In this document: piece after piece, positions 33,085-43,017 of the stretch
Layout of the letters: each line of letters starts with the position of its first letter
How positions within the stretch are numbered: position 1 is the first letter of the stretch
Origin: Candidatus Muiribacteriota bacterium
GTDB taxonomy: Bacteria > Muiribacteriota > DAOVTB01
Length of the DNA stretch: 53,347 bases
Assembly (NCBI GenBank): GCA_030633305.1
Contig: DAOVTB010000008.1
Coordinates: 1 to 53,347 of the forward strand
Direction of reading: 5' to 3'
Notes under the pieces: generated by a model
What the model was told of the DNA's origin: nothing
What the model saw: the letters and a program-made list of their open reading frames with translations, nothing else
Databases searched by the model: none
Translations under genes and position numbers: made by a program

Positions 33085-36000
33085 ATGATGAAAATTTTAA
33101 AATTTCTGGTTTTATTGATCGTTTTATTCAATATACATAACCTGTATGGATACAGGTTGCTGGATCTGGATAAACAGAAAACTACAACCTTAAGTGGTAT
33201 TACTCGTGAAATAATCGAACTTCGCACTAATAAACCTGGTTTATTGAAGCTTTCATCTTCTGTAGACAGTGATGTTATATATCTCATGAAGGTACAGGGA
33301 GTATATGACAGAAAAAAAATCCGATTTATCTCTAAGTATAATCTTTCCTATTATCCAGAAAAACTTCTGGGTCTAAAGAAAGGGAATAAAAAGATCAAAA
33401 TAAAACGGATTGAGACAGCTTCTGTTAAGAAATCTGATGAAAAAGGGATGCTGATTAGTTTTATAAAAGAAAAACTGGATAAAAATCATTCATATCTTTT
33501 ATATACCAATCTTTCGCGTTCAAAAAAAACAGAATCACTTACGTTTACTTATACTCCTGTATCACAGAAAAGTAAAAATGATAAATCTGAGAAACTAAAA
33601 GAAAATGATATCAAGCAATTTCGCTTTATCGAGGGCCGTACTCTTAAAGAATATGACTTCAGAATTTCAAAAGATGGATATCTTCAATTTACTCTTGGAA
33701 ATGTCCCTTCCAGTATTGAACAGATGTATTTCAAATTATACAGAGATGGAGAGAAAAAGGTATTTTTTCAAAAGGGAATGGATTGTAAAAATGGAGAGGG
33801 AAAATTCAGCAAGTTGATAAGTTCCGGGAATTACACTTTGAAGATTACGCCTAATTATGGTGATGAATACATAGATATCGGGAAAAATACATCTGATGAG
33901 ATGTTTCTTTTGACAGAATTCCGTGAATTTGAAGATCAGGATAAATATGAACCCAATGATTCTATAAAATCCGCAGTACCAATTAAATTTGGTGAATTTA
34001 ATCAAATTTCGATTTTTCCTTATAATGACAAGGATTATTTTGTTTTTACTTTGGATAAAAAAGATACCTGTATAGACATTTTCTTTTCAAAAATTCCTCA
34101 AAAAGTTTACTTACATTATACAGTTATGGATTCTTCAGGTACAAAAATTCACGAAGCAAAACTGGAGAAAATCAACAGTTTTACAATAGGCACACCTGGG
34201 AAATATTATATTGAGTTTAAAGATATGCCCCGAAAAAATTGGGATAAAAAAGACAGCGATTCTCAAGTTTTTCGTTTTATGCTTAATAGAAGGCGTTTGA
34301 TTGATGCAAATGAAATTAACAACAGCCAAAAAACTGCTACGGTTTTAAGAGGACTATCTGGAAATATATCTGGAACCTTTGAAAAACATGATTCTGATTA
34401 TTTTAAACTCGATATGAAAGATGGTTATTATACAGTATCTCTTCATTTTACAGATGTAGGAACATATACTCGATTCGAGTTTTATAAGAACAACGAGTTG
34501 CTTAAACAGTCGGATTTTAGAAATACATTGAATTTTCAACGTGCAATATATTCTGTTGAAAAAGATGTGTTCTGGTTCAGATTAATACCGCAGAATAGTG
34601 AATTCCAGCACAGTAGTTATAATCTGACGTATTCGATTATTCCAGCAGATGGAAACAGTGCATTTTTGCCTTGTAGTGGGCAGGAACTGAAAGAAGAAAG
34701 CTGGATTTCTGGAACTGTTGGACACAGGTGGGACAGGGATTTTTATTCATTTGTACCATCAAAGTCAGGTGGTTATTATATTTACTCCAATAATAATCAT
34801 AATTTGAACATAAAAATGGATGTGTTCACTGGAAACAAGTTTTTGATGCAGGGTTCAAATGATAGTTATTGGAATTATGGTCCAACGATGCTTTTTCGGG
34901 ATTTAAAATCAAAGGATTTCACGCTGGATTTCAAGATTTTTCCAAGGGATAATGATGGATTAGGGATTATTTTCAGAAGACAGGATAGCAAAAATTTCTA
35001 TTCCTTCCGTATGGATCTGCAGGAGAAAAAACTTGAATTTCTGATCATGGAAAATGGAAAAGAACGGAAAGGGAAGGTTTTTAAAGATTTGCTATATATT
35101 CAGAATTTCTGGAATAAATGCAGTCTGAAAGTAAAAGGCGAGTCTTTTGAACTGATGCTTAATGGGAAAAAAGTATCTGTATCTGACTCTACATTTAATA
35201 AAAAAGGAAGTCTTGGAATGTTTGCCGCATCCAGTGAAAATCTTGGATTTGATGATATTTCCCTTAAAAGCGAAAGTGGATCTATAAAAGTTGATTTTGA
35301 AGATGAAAAGGATTTTGGAATATTTCAATTTATTGATAAAGGCTGGTGGGATATAAAAGTTGGAGGAATATATTCTCTTTTTCAGGACAATAATGATGGA
35401 AAAGGAAGACTTGGACCAATTGCCCTTCTAAAAGACATCAGTACTTCTGATTTTTCACTTTCCTTTCTGTGCAAGACATTTGATGATGATGGTCTGGGTG
35501 TAGTTTTTCGATATAAGGATGAAAAAAATTATTATGCGTACCGTTTTGATAATCAAAGTAGAAGACTGGAATTATTAGCTGTTAAAAACGGAACAGAAAA
35601 GGTTTTAAAAGAATTCAAAGGTGTTCTTTATAATGGAAGAATATGGAATGTCATGCGTCTTGAAGTTAAGGGAACTGATTTTTCGATGTATTGTAATGAT
35701 AAAAAAGTTGGTGAATTTTCAGATTCAACATTTTCAGAAAGTGGAAGGATAGGATTTCTTTGTTCTTATTGTGATGATACGTTTTTTACAAAGATAGATC
35801 TGAATTATTCAGGTATAAATTTAAATATTGATTTTAAAAATAAACAGGATCTCGAAAAGTTTGATCTTGTTAATGGTGGAAGATGGTACGTTAAATACGA
35901 TGATAAATATTTTAATAGTGATTATAAAACCGCAGCTCATCTTGTTAATCTTGAAAAAGGAATTAAATATGATTTGTCATTCAGATTTGAACAGGCAGAT

Positions 36001-39000
36001 GTATTACAAAACTTAAAATATGATTTTATAATCTTTCCAGCGGATCGTTCTACAGAAGATCCTTTGGAGGTTAGTATTTCTGATTTAAAAAATGATCAAA
36101 TATATTCAGCCAAAAATAGTGAGTTGTTTTTGAAATATAAATTTGACAGCCCAGGTTCCTATAGGATTTTAGTAGATAAAACAGAATGGGGATTAAAAAT
36201 TCCTGGAATCCGTCTTTTTAAAGCAGCTGACATGGATTATCCTAAAAAAAATATTCTTTTTTTAAGTGGTGGTGACAAAGCATATGATTGGACTTTGAGG
36301 TATCCAGAATTTAATTACAAGCGTATAAATGCTGGAACTCCAGAAGAAAAAAGCTATTTAAATCTTGATTTTGCAAATTTTGATCTGGTGATAATTGATG
36401 GAATAAATAATCTCAAACAATTTGAGCTTAATGACAGAAAAACTTATGACAGGCTGAGGCAAAAAATAAGATCAGGAGCAAAAATCTGGTTATTTATAAG
36501 AGATGTAGCTGTTTCAAAAATTCTTGGTATTAAGTTGAAAAATACATGGCAGGATAATCAAATAATCAAGAAAGATTTTTCTGATCCTTTGATGAACAGA
36601 ATATATGGTGATGACAAAGGTCGATGGCACAGGTATGAAAATACTGGATATTTTCTTGATTGGAAAGAGAAAGGATATAAACCTCTTTATATCCCCAGTA
36701 ACGATGCAAATGGTGCGATTACATTAAAGAAAGAAATTGGAAGCGGCTTTTTTCTGTTGGATACGCGATTGCTTAGTCATAGCGGGACTTATAGCGATGA
36801 TAGAATGATATACAACATACTTGGTGTTAAGGAAAAATTTATAGATGTCAGGCGATTGGCTCCAAATTCAAAGACCAGATTTTTTTGGAATGATATAAAA
36901 ATAGATGAATCAGGAGAATATTATCTGAATTTTTATGGTTTATCAGAAAAACACAGAATCTGTATTGAGATTTCAGATAATAGGAATCTGCGAACTCCAA
37001 CATTGCCTGGTTTCAAGAAAATTGTAATGTCTGGAAATGAGGAGGCAGTTACACTTTCAAAAAATTGTAAAAAAGGGGATAAAATTATTGTTTACAGCAC
37101 AGATCCTATTCTTAGGAAAAATTTTATTCAACTTGAATCCGTTTCTTCAACTTCAAAGAAGCTTAGAACTCTGGTGTTATGGGGAGAGGATAGATATCAG
37201 AGAAAGATCATTGAATTTAATGATTTGAATGCTGATTTTATAGATTTTTCTGACTGTAGAGAGCATTACTGGTGGAAGAAGATAAAAGACTATGATCTTG
37301 TACTTGCAATCGGAATCAACAGGAAATGGCAATTTGGACTGGGAAAAAAAGAAGTACAGGATAAGATCAGGTCATATACATCCAGGGGTGGAAAGTTTGT
37401 ACTATGTGTGACTTATAATCGAGAAAAACTTGAATTTGATGGTTGTATGTTTGATTCAGAGCATTCTCAGGATCGAATTATGGTCAAGTGTAATCCATAT
37501 GACAGTTTTTTTGATGGCGAAAAGATTGGATTGAATAACTGGAAAAGTTCCAGAAATAATGGTTGGCTTACAAAGGTGTCTTCTTCATACCGGACAGTTA
37601 TTATGAACAACGGAGGCAAGCCTTTACTGGTAGAGAAAAAAAATGGAAAAGGATCAATAATACTGACTTCCATAAATTTTCTTTCCGATGGAAACAAATT
37701 TAATGATGTATATCCATTTGCAAGTAAATTATTTGGATTAGACAGGAAATACAGGCATTATTTGAGTTCAAAGTCCTGCGGTATTCATGAGTTTCAAATT
37801 CCAGACAATTTTAATCAGTTGAATTTTCATATCAAGTCAAAAATTCCCTGTGTATTCTATTACAAATATATCCAGAATTCTAATACGAATGAGCAAAAGA
37901 GCTATAAAAAAATTGAGGCCGACTTTGATGTAGCACAGGATATTCCAATTAAAAATTATGCAGGATTAAGGATTGAAGTTCCTTGTAAAAGCAGTTTCGA
38001 ATACTGTTTTAAAAATGTTTCCAAAAAACCTGTGTATATGGATTTATTTGAATGTAATCCGTCGGGCTTTAGAAAGACTAAACTTAAAGTTTTATATTTG
38101 AAAGGAACTGATGGTTATCAGACTAATTCTCATAATAATCTTGAAGCCAATCCTGCAATAGATATTAAAAAAATGAATTGGGGAGATTGTGGTAAAGAAT
38201 TTTTTCAAAAAGAACTGTCTCGTTATGAAGTTGTTATTATGGAGGGAGTTAGTGGCGAATGGGAATTTTTCAATGGAGATTCAATAGTAAAAAAAGGAAT
38301 TGAAAAATTCGTATTTGGTGGTGGTACATTTATTTTTTCCTCACCTATGAATTGTAAAGGAAAGACCCTTCTGTGGGGAACCATCAGCAAGAAGTTTGAC
38401 AGGCAGCATAATTCATTAAAATTTACTAAAAAAGGCGAATCATATCTGGACACATTTTATACTGATAATAGTATTTCCTGGAATAATTCTGAAAATTACA
38501 GTATTTTTTCAAAACTTCCTGCAGATTTTACGCCTTTGATAGTTCAAAAAAAGGATTCAAACGGAGTTGCTTTGGCAGTTAAAAAAATTGGCAAGGGCAA
38601 AATCTATATGAGCACAATGCTTTTTGGAGATTCATACAACTTTAAAAAATTAAAAGCTGTGAATCTTCTTTTTGGATTGATAGGAAATTCTATTCCCAGA
38701 AGAATTTCATCGCATAAGAGAGTAGATTTATCTGAAAAATTAAGTAATACGGACCTGAATAGTGGAAAGTATTATATCTGTTTTAGCGGAAATACAAATA
38801 ATACAATCTTGTGGTACAAACTTCATGATAAATCCGCTGGTAAGAATTATTTTGATTTTGATAAAAAAAATCCTGAGAAAAACAGGATGTATTTTGATAA
38901 ATGGCGACAGATAGAAATTCATGATAATTCAAAACTATCTTTCTATTTTCATGCAAAAGAAGATACTTTGATTGAATCAATCCTGTTTTCAAAAAACAAA

Positions 39001-42000
39001 TCTTTTTATTATGACATGAGTTTGATCGATCTCAAAAAAGATATTGAATTGATTAAGAAAAAATCCAAAATAGTGAATGAATCTGAAATTATTTCAGTAA
39101 AAAAAGGACAGAAAATTCAGTTGGTATTCAAGATTCCATCTATAAACGGGAAAACTGTAGTTAGTCCATATTTCCGTAAAAAAACCAGCTTTTTTGAACC
39201 TGGAATGTATTTAAGCAGCATTGAAAATCCTCTTTTACTCCAATCTGATAAACTATTTACTTCAGTAAATAATGATAAGGATATTCTTTTTTCTCTGGAT
39301 AATGTGAAAACAGATCTGGGTTTTTATTTTTTCTCTACTTTTGGAAAACTAAGCTCTGATTTATTTATCTATACCGTACCGGATGATATGAAAGATCTAA
39401 TAAAATCTGGGTCAAGATTTCCCGCTGGTGTATCACAGGCAAAAGAAGCAATTAAAACAACGCCTGTTAGAGACCCTAAGAAATTTGATAAAAATAATTT
39501 TATACAGGTATATTCAAATTGTTCTCTTACAAAAGATTTTTATCCAAGTATAAGTAAAGAAAAAACTGGAAAAATAGTTTATCAGTATACTCCAAACAAT
39601 AATATGAAGGGAAAAAAAGGTGAATCTATCGTTCATATTGCTATGAATGGATTTGTAAAGAAGTATAAAGGTGAATTTGTTTTTGGCGATAATTACTGGA
39701 GCAAAAATGAATTGAAGTATGATTCTGCTGGAAAGAATCTTAAGCTTGGAATACGTTTTGTTAAAGATGGGAAAGATATTAAAAAGCATGTGATGAACTT
39801 AAAGGATGGTGTATATAAATTTGATATTGATGTAACTGGTTGCAAATGGTTTGATATTGTTTTTACAAAACTGGTTGATGAAAAGATCGTTGTTTTTTCA
39901 CGGAATATGTCAGTTGAATATGAAAATGGATTCAACTTTTCAAATGGAACTTTCAAATTTGGAAGATTTAGTGGAAAGACCGATCTTGTTCCTCATATAT
40001 CAGGAGATGGAACAACTGATATTTCATGCATTAAATGGCCATCAGTGATTGAATGCAAAAATGATGGAATCAAGATGAATCTTCAGACCTTACCATCGCG
40101 AGGCAGGAAAGTATCATTGGTGTCCAGACCTTTTGAATTGAAAGAAAACTGGCAGTTTGAACTGGTAATAGATAGAAAAATTAATTTTAAAATCGATTCT
40201 TTTTTTACAATTGGTATAAAATCAAATTCTGGCGAATCCAGATTATTAGTAAAACCTGAAACTTATAGCGTTTATGGTTCTTCTGCTGTCCGTTTGATGC
40301 CAAATGATAAACTGGATTCTTTTGTAAAAGATAAAAGCAGACTGAAGCTTAAAGTCAATTATAATCACAGGAACAAGTATCTTGTTTTCTATATTGATGA
40401 TATACCAGTAAGCTATAGTCCGCAAGATTGCAGTGAAAAGTGGAATCTATTTTTTGGTATGAAACAGAATGGATTCTGGGGTAAAAAAGAAGATAAAACT
40501 GCTGGACATTACCGGATTAGCGGGATGAAGCTTTGTAAAGTCCGTTTCTGTGATATTCTGTCTCATGTTTCAAAACCAGGTTACTATACCCATAAAGGCA
40601 TTGGGAAAATCAAAAAAGGGAAGACTTATCTACAGGTAATAACAAAGAACAGGAAACTTTTTTCATTGTTTCCTGAATTTGAATTGAAAAGTACTGGTAA
40701 AAAAACACAATTCAAGTTTAAACCGGAAGTTGAAAAAGATTTGTCTGTCATTGGTAATATAGATGTATTATCAACTTCTGTTTTTGATGCTGAAAAGCTA
40801 ACAGTTAAATGTGGTGAAAAAAAATGTGTTGTCAAAGCTGTCAGCTATTATAATGGTTATGCTGTCAGAATAATTCCACTTAAAAATTTTGATTCTGATG
40901 CAAACGTAGAGTTGTTCTATGAAAAAAGGCTGATAAAAAAATATAGAACAGTACTTGAAAAAGTAGATCGACTCAGATTCAAAATTGAAATGAAGGATAT
41001 GTATATCGGGAAGAATGATTTTATATCAATCCTGTCAAACTCTGCGTTGAAGAAATTTAATATCTGGTATAGTCCGGCATGCATAAAATCGTTTAAACCA
41101 ATAACTGAAATTGAGAAAATAGATGACAGGACTTACAGGATAAGTCCAACTTTTCTAAAGGAAGGGGAATATTATTTAAAAGTTGGCGGAGAAAACGTTT
41201 TTGGTCAATCCGTATCTCAGATTTATAAGGGGAATTCTTTTACTGTAGATAACACTCCGCCTGCACGACCAGAAATCAGACTTGAAAGTGGTGAAAGTGG
41301 AAAGATCGATATTAGCCTTGATTATAACGATTCGGATGTTAAATCAGTAGATATTTTCAGATATGAAAAGTTTCATAACAGTAGTGATAAAAAATATTTT
41401 GTCAGATCGCTTGGTGTTAATCCGGATAACATATATACAGATACCCCACCTGTACTTGATAAAGATTACTGGTATGGAATTATAATAACTGATCTTGCAG
41501 GAAACCGGAGTAAACTGTCAGAGATTAAAAAAGTATATTCTGATAATACTCCTCCAGCAGGAGGAAAAATTTCAAATGTGATTTTAACAAGTTTTGGGAA
41601 AGGTCTTATAAAATTTAGGATTGAAAGTCAGGCTCCAGAAAATGAAAAGAAAATAAGATATGCCTTATTTGATATGTTGCGGGGAAAAAAGAAACTTCTT
41701 GGTATTTTTGATAAAAAAGAATTTGAAATAAATGATCTTGATGATGGAATTCATGCATTTTCAGTATATTTTTCAGATGTTGCTGGAAATATCTCAAAAA
41801 AAAATGGATTTGATGTTAAAGGTACAGTTGATTCCAGGGGTCCGGAATTTACAATTACATCTATTCCGAAATCTCCCTTTACTTATGGAGATGTCAAATT
41901 TACATTCAAATCAAATGAAGTTCTTAAAGATGACGAAATCCTTGTAAGGTTTGTCCCCGCAGCCGGACAGTCAATTTATCTTACTATGAAAAAGGTTGAT

Positions 42001-43017
42001 AAAAAGACTTTTACTTCCAGTCTTAAGATTGATGATAGATTTCGTGATGGGCGTGGATATTTTGACCTGACTGCATCTGATATTTATGGAAATGATAAAC
42101 TCGAAATTAAAGAAGGCCGAGATATAAATATTGATAAAACCGGTCCTGTTTCCCGGATATATATCAAGAATTCCAAAGAATATTACGGCGTGACTTATCT
42201 TAATTCTGCTGAATTTGAATTTGATGTTATTATCAATGAAAAACTCAAAGCTGTTCCCAAAGTAAGCTTTTATGATAAGAGTGGAAAAAAAGCTCTGGAT
42301 GTAAAACTTTCAGAAATTAAGGGATATTATTCAATGACCCGTTTTAAGGGGAATTTGAAATTAAGTCCTGAAATACTTCCTGAAGGGGACTATAGTCTCA
42401 GGTTTAAAGGCTTTGATGTTCTGAATAATTCTGGTGATAAAGTATCAACTATTACAAAACTGAAAGTTGATTACACTGCTCCTGCTTTTCCAAATAAAGG
42501 AACGGCAATATTCCGAAGAAAAAGTTTTATTGATTTGAAATATGCAGTCAGTATTTCTCCAGACGTGAGATATTATCTTGTTTCCAGATATTTATCAGGT
42601 GGTGATCATACAAAATCAAAACCTGTCAAGCTTTGGAGTGACTGGTATCGTGATCATGATCTGAAAAATATTAAGGATAAAAAAGTATTTTATCGTGTAA
42701 GAAGTGTTGATCGAGCTGGAAATGTGAGTGAATTTTCTAAACCAATCGAGACGATTACTGATTTTACACCGCCTGTATCTCCGAAAAATTTGAAAATTAC
42801 AAAGTTAAACGATACTTTGAAGATTCAATTCCAACAGCCTGGAAATGAAAAACCATTTTTTTATAACCTTTATTATCTATCTGTATCAGGTGATTCAGGC
42901 TCTAAAAGTTTTGATCAAATTAAAAAGGGAAGCAAACTGAAACTATCTTCTCGGGATTTTGTGTTTACAAAAAAAAATAGAGGGAAAAATCTGGTTTGCA
43001 GTAACGGCATTGGATAA
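33085..43017 (+). CDS. Giant exported multidomain protein, N-terminal 3,310 residues
   Basis: Signal peptide (MMKILKFLVLLIVLFNIHNLYGY) followed by a mosaic. There are PPC-like beta domains (about 285-390, 405-510 and 531-600; KYEPNDSIKSA..NDKDYFVF). Two concanavalin/LamG-like domains follow (about 600-730 and 775-915), then three GATase/ThuA-like alpha/beta domains (about 1053-1250, 1358-1560, 1667-1870). Another ConA-like domain (about 2290-2490) leads into FN3 and Ig-like modules from about 2720, with linkers such as VDNTPPARP and TDFTPPVSP. No transmembrane anchor is seen after the signal peptide. The frame closes at 43015-43017, but the FN3 module under way continues in the +1 frame after an A9 run at 42969-42977, so this is half of one gene. 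The ribosome site is AGAGG. Likely a secreted or surface adhesin-like or glycan-binding protein; function unknown. Confidence 0.85.
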   Translation: MMKILKFLVLLIVLFNIHNLYGYRLLDLDKQKTTTLSGITREIIELRTNKPGLLKLSSSVDSDVIYLMKVQGVYDRKKIRFISKYNLSYYPEKLLGLKKGNKKIKIKRIETASVKKSDEKGMLISFIKEKLDKNHSYLLYTNLSRSKKTESLTFTYTPVSQKSKNDKSEKLKENDIKQFRFIEGRTLKEYDFRISKDGYLQFTLGNVPSSIEQMYFKLYRDGEKKVFFQKGMDCKNGEGKFSKLISSGNYTLKITPNYGDEYIDIGKNTSDEMFLLTEFREFEDQDKYEPNDSIKSAVPIKFGEFNQISIFPYNDKDYFVFTLDKKDTCIDIFFSKIPQKVYLHYTVMDSSGTKIHEAKLEKINSFTIGTPGKYYIEFKDMPRKNWDKKDSDSQVFRFMLNRRRLIDANEINNSQKTATVLRGLSGNISGTFEKHDSDYFKLDMKDGYYTVSLHFTDVGTYTRFEFYKNNELLKQSDFRNTLNFQRAIYSVEKDVFWFRLIPQNSEFQHSSYNLTYSIIPADGNSAFLPCSGQELKEESWISGTVGHRWDRDFYSFVPSKSGGYYIYSNNNHNLNIKMDVFTGNKFLMQGSNDSYWNYGPTMLFRDLKSKDFTLDFKIFPRDNDGLGIIFRRQDSKNFYSFRMDLQEKKLEFLIMENGKERKGKVFKDLLYIQNFWNKCSLKVKGESFELMLNGKKVSVSDSTFNKKGSLGMFAASSENLGFDDISLKSESGSIKVDFEDEKDFGIFQFIDKGWWDIKVGGIYSLFQDNNDGKGRLGPIALLKDISTSDFSLSFLCKTFDDDGLGVVFRYKDEKNYYAYRFDNQSRRLELLAVKNGTEKVLKEFKGVLYNGRIWNVMRLEVKGTDFSMYCNDKKVGEFSDSTFSESGRIGFLCSYCDDTFFTKIDLNYSGINLNIDFKNKQDLEKFDLVNGGRWYVKYDDKYFNSDYKTAAHLVNLEKGIKYDLSFRFEQADVLQNLKYDFIIFPADRSTEDPLEVSISDLKNDQIYSAKNSELFLKYKFDSPGSYRILVDKTEWGLKIPGIRLFKAADMDYPKKNILFLSGGDKAYDWTLRYPEFNYKRINAGTPEEKSYLNLDFANFDLVIIDGINNLKQFELNDRKTYDRLRQKIRSGAKIWLFIRDVAVSKILGIKLKNTWQDNQIIKKDFSDPLMNRIYGDDKGRWHRYENTGYFLDWKEKGYKPLYIPSNDANGAITLKKEIGSGFFLLDTRLLSHSGTYSDDRMIYNILGVKEKFIDVRRLAPNSKTRFFWNDIKIDESGEYYLNFYGLSEKHRICIEISDNRNLRTPTLPGFKKIVMSGNEEAVTLSKNCKKGDKIIVYSTDPILRKNFIQLESVSSTSKKLRTLVLWGEDRYQRKIIEFNDLNADFIDFSDCREHYWWKKIKDYDLVLAIGINRKWQFGLGKKEVQDKIRSYTSRGGKFVLCVTYNREKLEFDGCMFDSEHSQDRIMVKCNPYDSFFDGEKIGLNNWKSSRNNGWLTKVSSSYRTVIMNNGGKPLLVEKKNGKGSIILTSINFLSDGNKFNDVYPFASKLFGLDRKYRHYLSSKSCGIHEFQIPDNFNQLNFHIKSKIPCVFYYKYIQNSNTNEQKSYKKIEADFDVAQDIPIKNYAGLRIEVPCKSSFEYCFKNVSKKPVYMDLFECNPSGFRKTKLKVLYLKGTDGYQTNSHNNLEANPAIDIKKMNWGDCGKEFFQKELSRYEVVIMEGVSGEWEFFNGDSIVKKGIEKFVFGGGTFIFSSPMNCKGKTLLWGTISKKFDRQHNSLKFTKKGESYLDTFYTDNSISWNNSENYSIFSKLPADFTPLIVQKKDSNGVALAVKKIGKGKIYMSTMLFGDSYNFKKLKAVNLLFGLIGNSIPRRISSHKRVDLSEKLSNTDLNSGKYYICFSGNTNNTILWYKLHDKSAGKNYFDFDKKNPEKNRMYFDKWRQIEIHDNSKLSFYFHAKEDTLIESILFSKNKSFYYDMSLIDLKKDIELIKKKSKIVNESEIISVKKGQKIQLVFKIPSINGKTVVSPYFRKKTSFFEPGMYLSSIENPLLLQSDKLFTSVNNDKDILFSLDNVKTDLGFYFFSTFGKLSSDLFIYTVPDDMKDLIKSGSRFPAGVSQAKEAIKTTPVRDPKKFDKNNFIQVYSNCSLTKDFYPSISKEKTGKIVYQYTPNNNMKGKKGESIVHIAMNGFVKKYKGEFVFGDNYWSKNELKYDSAGKNLKLGIRFVKDGKDIKKHVMNLKDGVYKFDIDVTGCKWFDIVFTKLVDEKIVVFSRNMSVEYENGFNFSNGTFKFGRFSGKTDLVPHISGDGTTDISCIKWPSVIECKNDGIKMNLQTLPSRGRKVSLVSRPFELKENWQFELVIDRKINFKIDSFFTIGIKSNSGESRLLVKPETYSVYGSSAVRLMPNDKLDSFVKDKSRLKLKVNYNHRNKYLVFYIDDIPVSYSPQDCSEKWNLFFGMKQNGFWGKKEDKTAGHYRISGMKLCKVRFCDILSHVSKPGYYTHKGIGKIKKGKTYLQVITKNRKLFSLFPEFELKSTGKKTQFKFKPEVEKDLSVIGNIDVLSTSVFDAEKLTVKCGEKKCVVKAVSYYNGYAVRIIPLKNFDSDANVELFYEKRLIKKYRTVLEKVDRLRFKIEMKDMYIGKNDFISILSNSALKKFNIWYSPACIKSFKPITEIEKIDDRTYRISPTFLKEGEYYLKVGGENVFGQSVSQIYKGNSFTVDNTPPARPEIRLESGESGKIDISLDYNDSDVKSVDIFRYEKFHNSSDKKYFVRSLGVNPDNIYTDTPPVLDKDYWYGIIITDLAGNRSKLSEIKKVYSDNTPPAGGKISNVILTSFGKGLIKFRIESQAPENEKKIRYALFDMLRGKKKLLGIFDKKEFEINDLDDGIHAFSVYFSDVAGNISKKNGFDVKGTVDSRGPEFTITSIPKSPFTYGDVKFTFKSNEVLKDDEILVRFVPAAGQSIYLTMKKVDKKTFTSSLKIDDRFRDGRGYFDLTASDIYGNDKLEIKEGRDINIDKTGPVSRIYIKNSKEYYGVTYLNSAEFEFDVIINEKLKAVPKVSFYDKSGKKALDVKLSEIKGYYSMTRFKGNLKLSPEILPEGDYSLRFKGFDVLNNSGDKVSTITKLKVDYTAPAFPNKGTAIFRRKSFIDLKYAVSISPDVRYYLVSRYLSGGDHTKSKPVKLWSDWYRDHDLKNIKDKKVFYRVRSVDRAGNVSEFSKPIETITDFTPPVSPKNLKITKLNDTLKIQFQQPGNEKPFFYNLYYLSVSGDSGSKSFDQIKKGSKLKLSSRDFVFTKKNRGKNLVCSNGIG

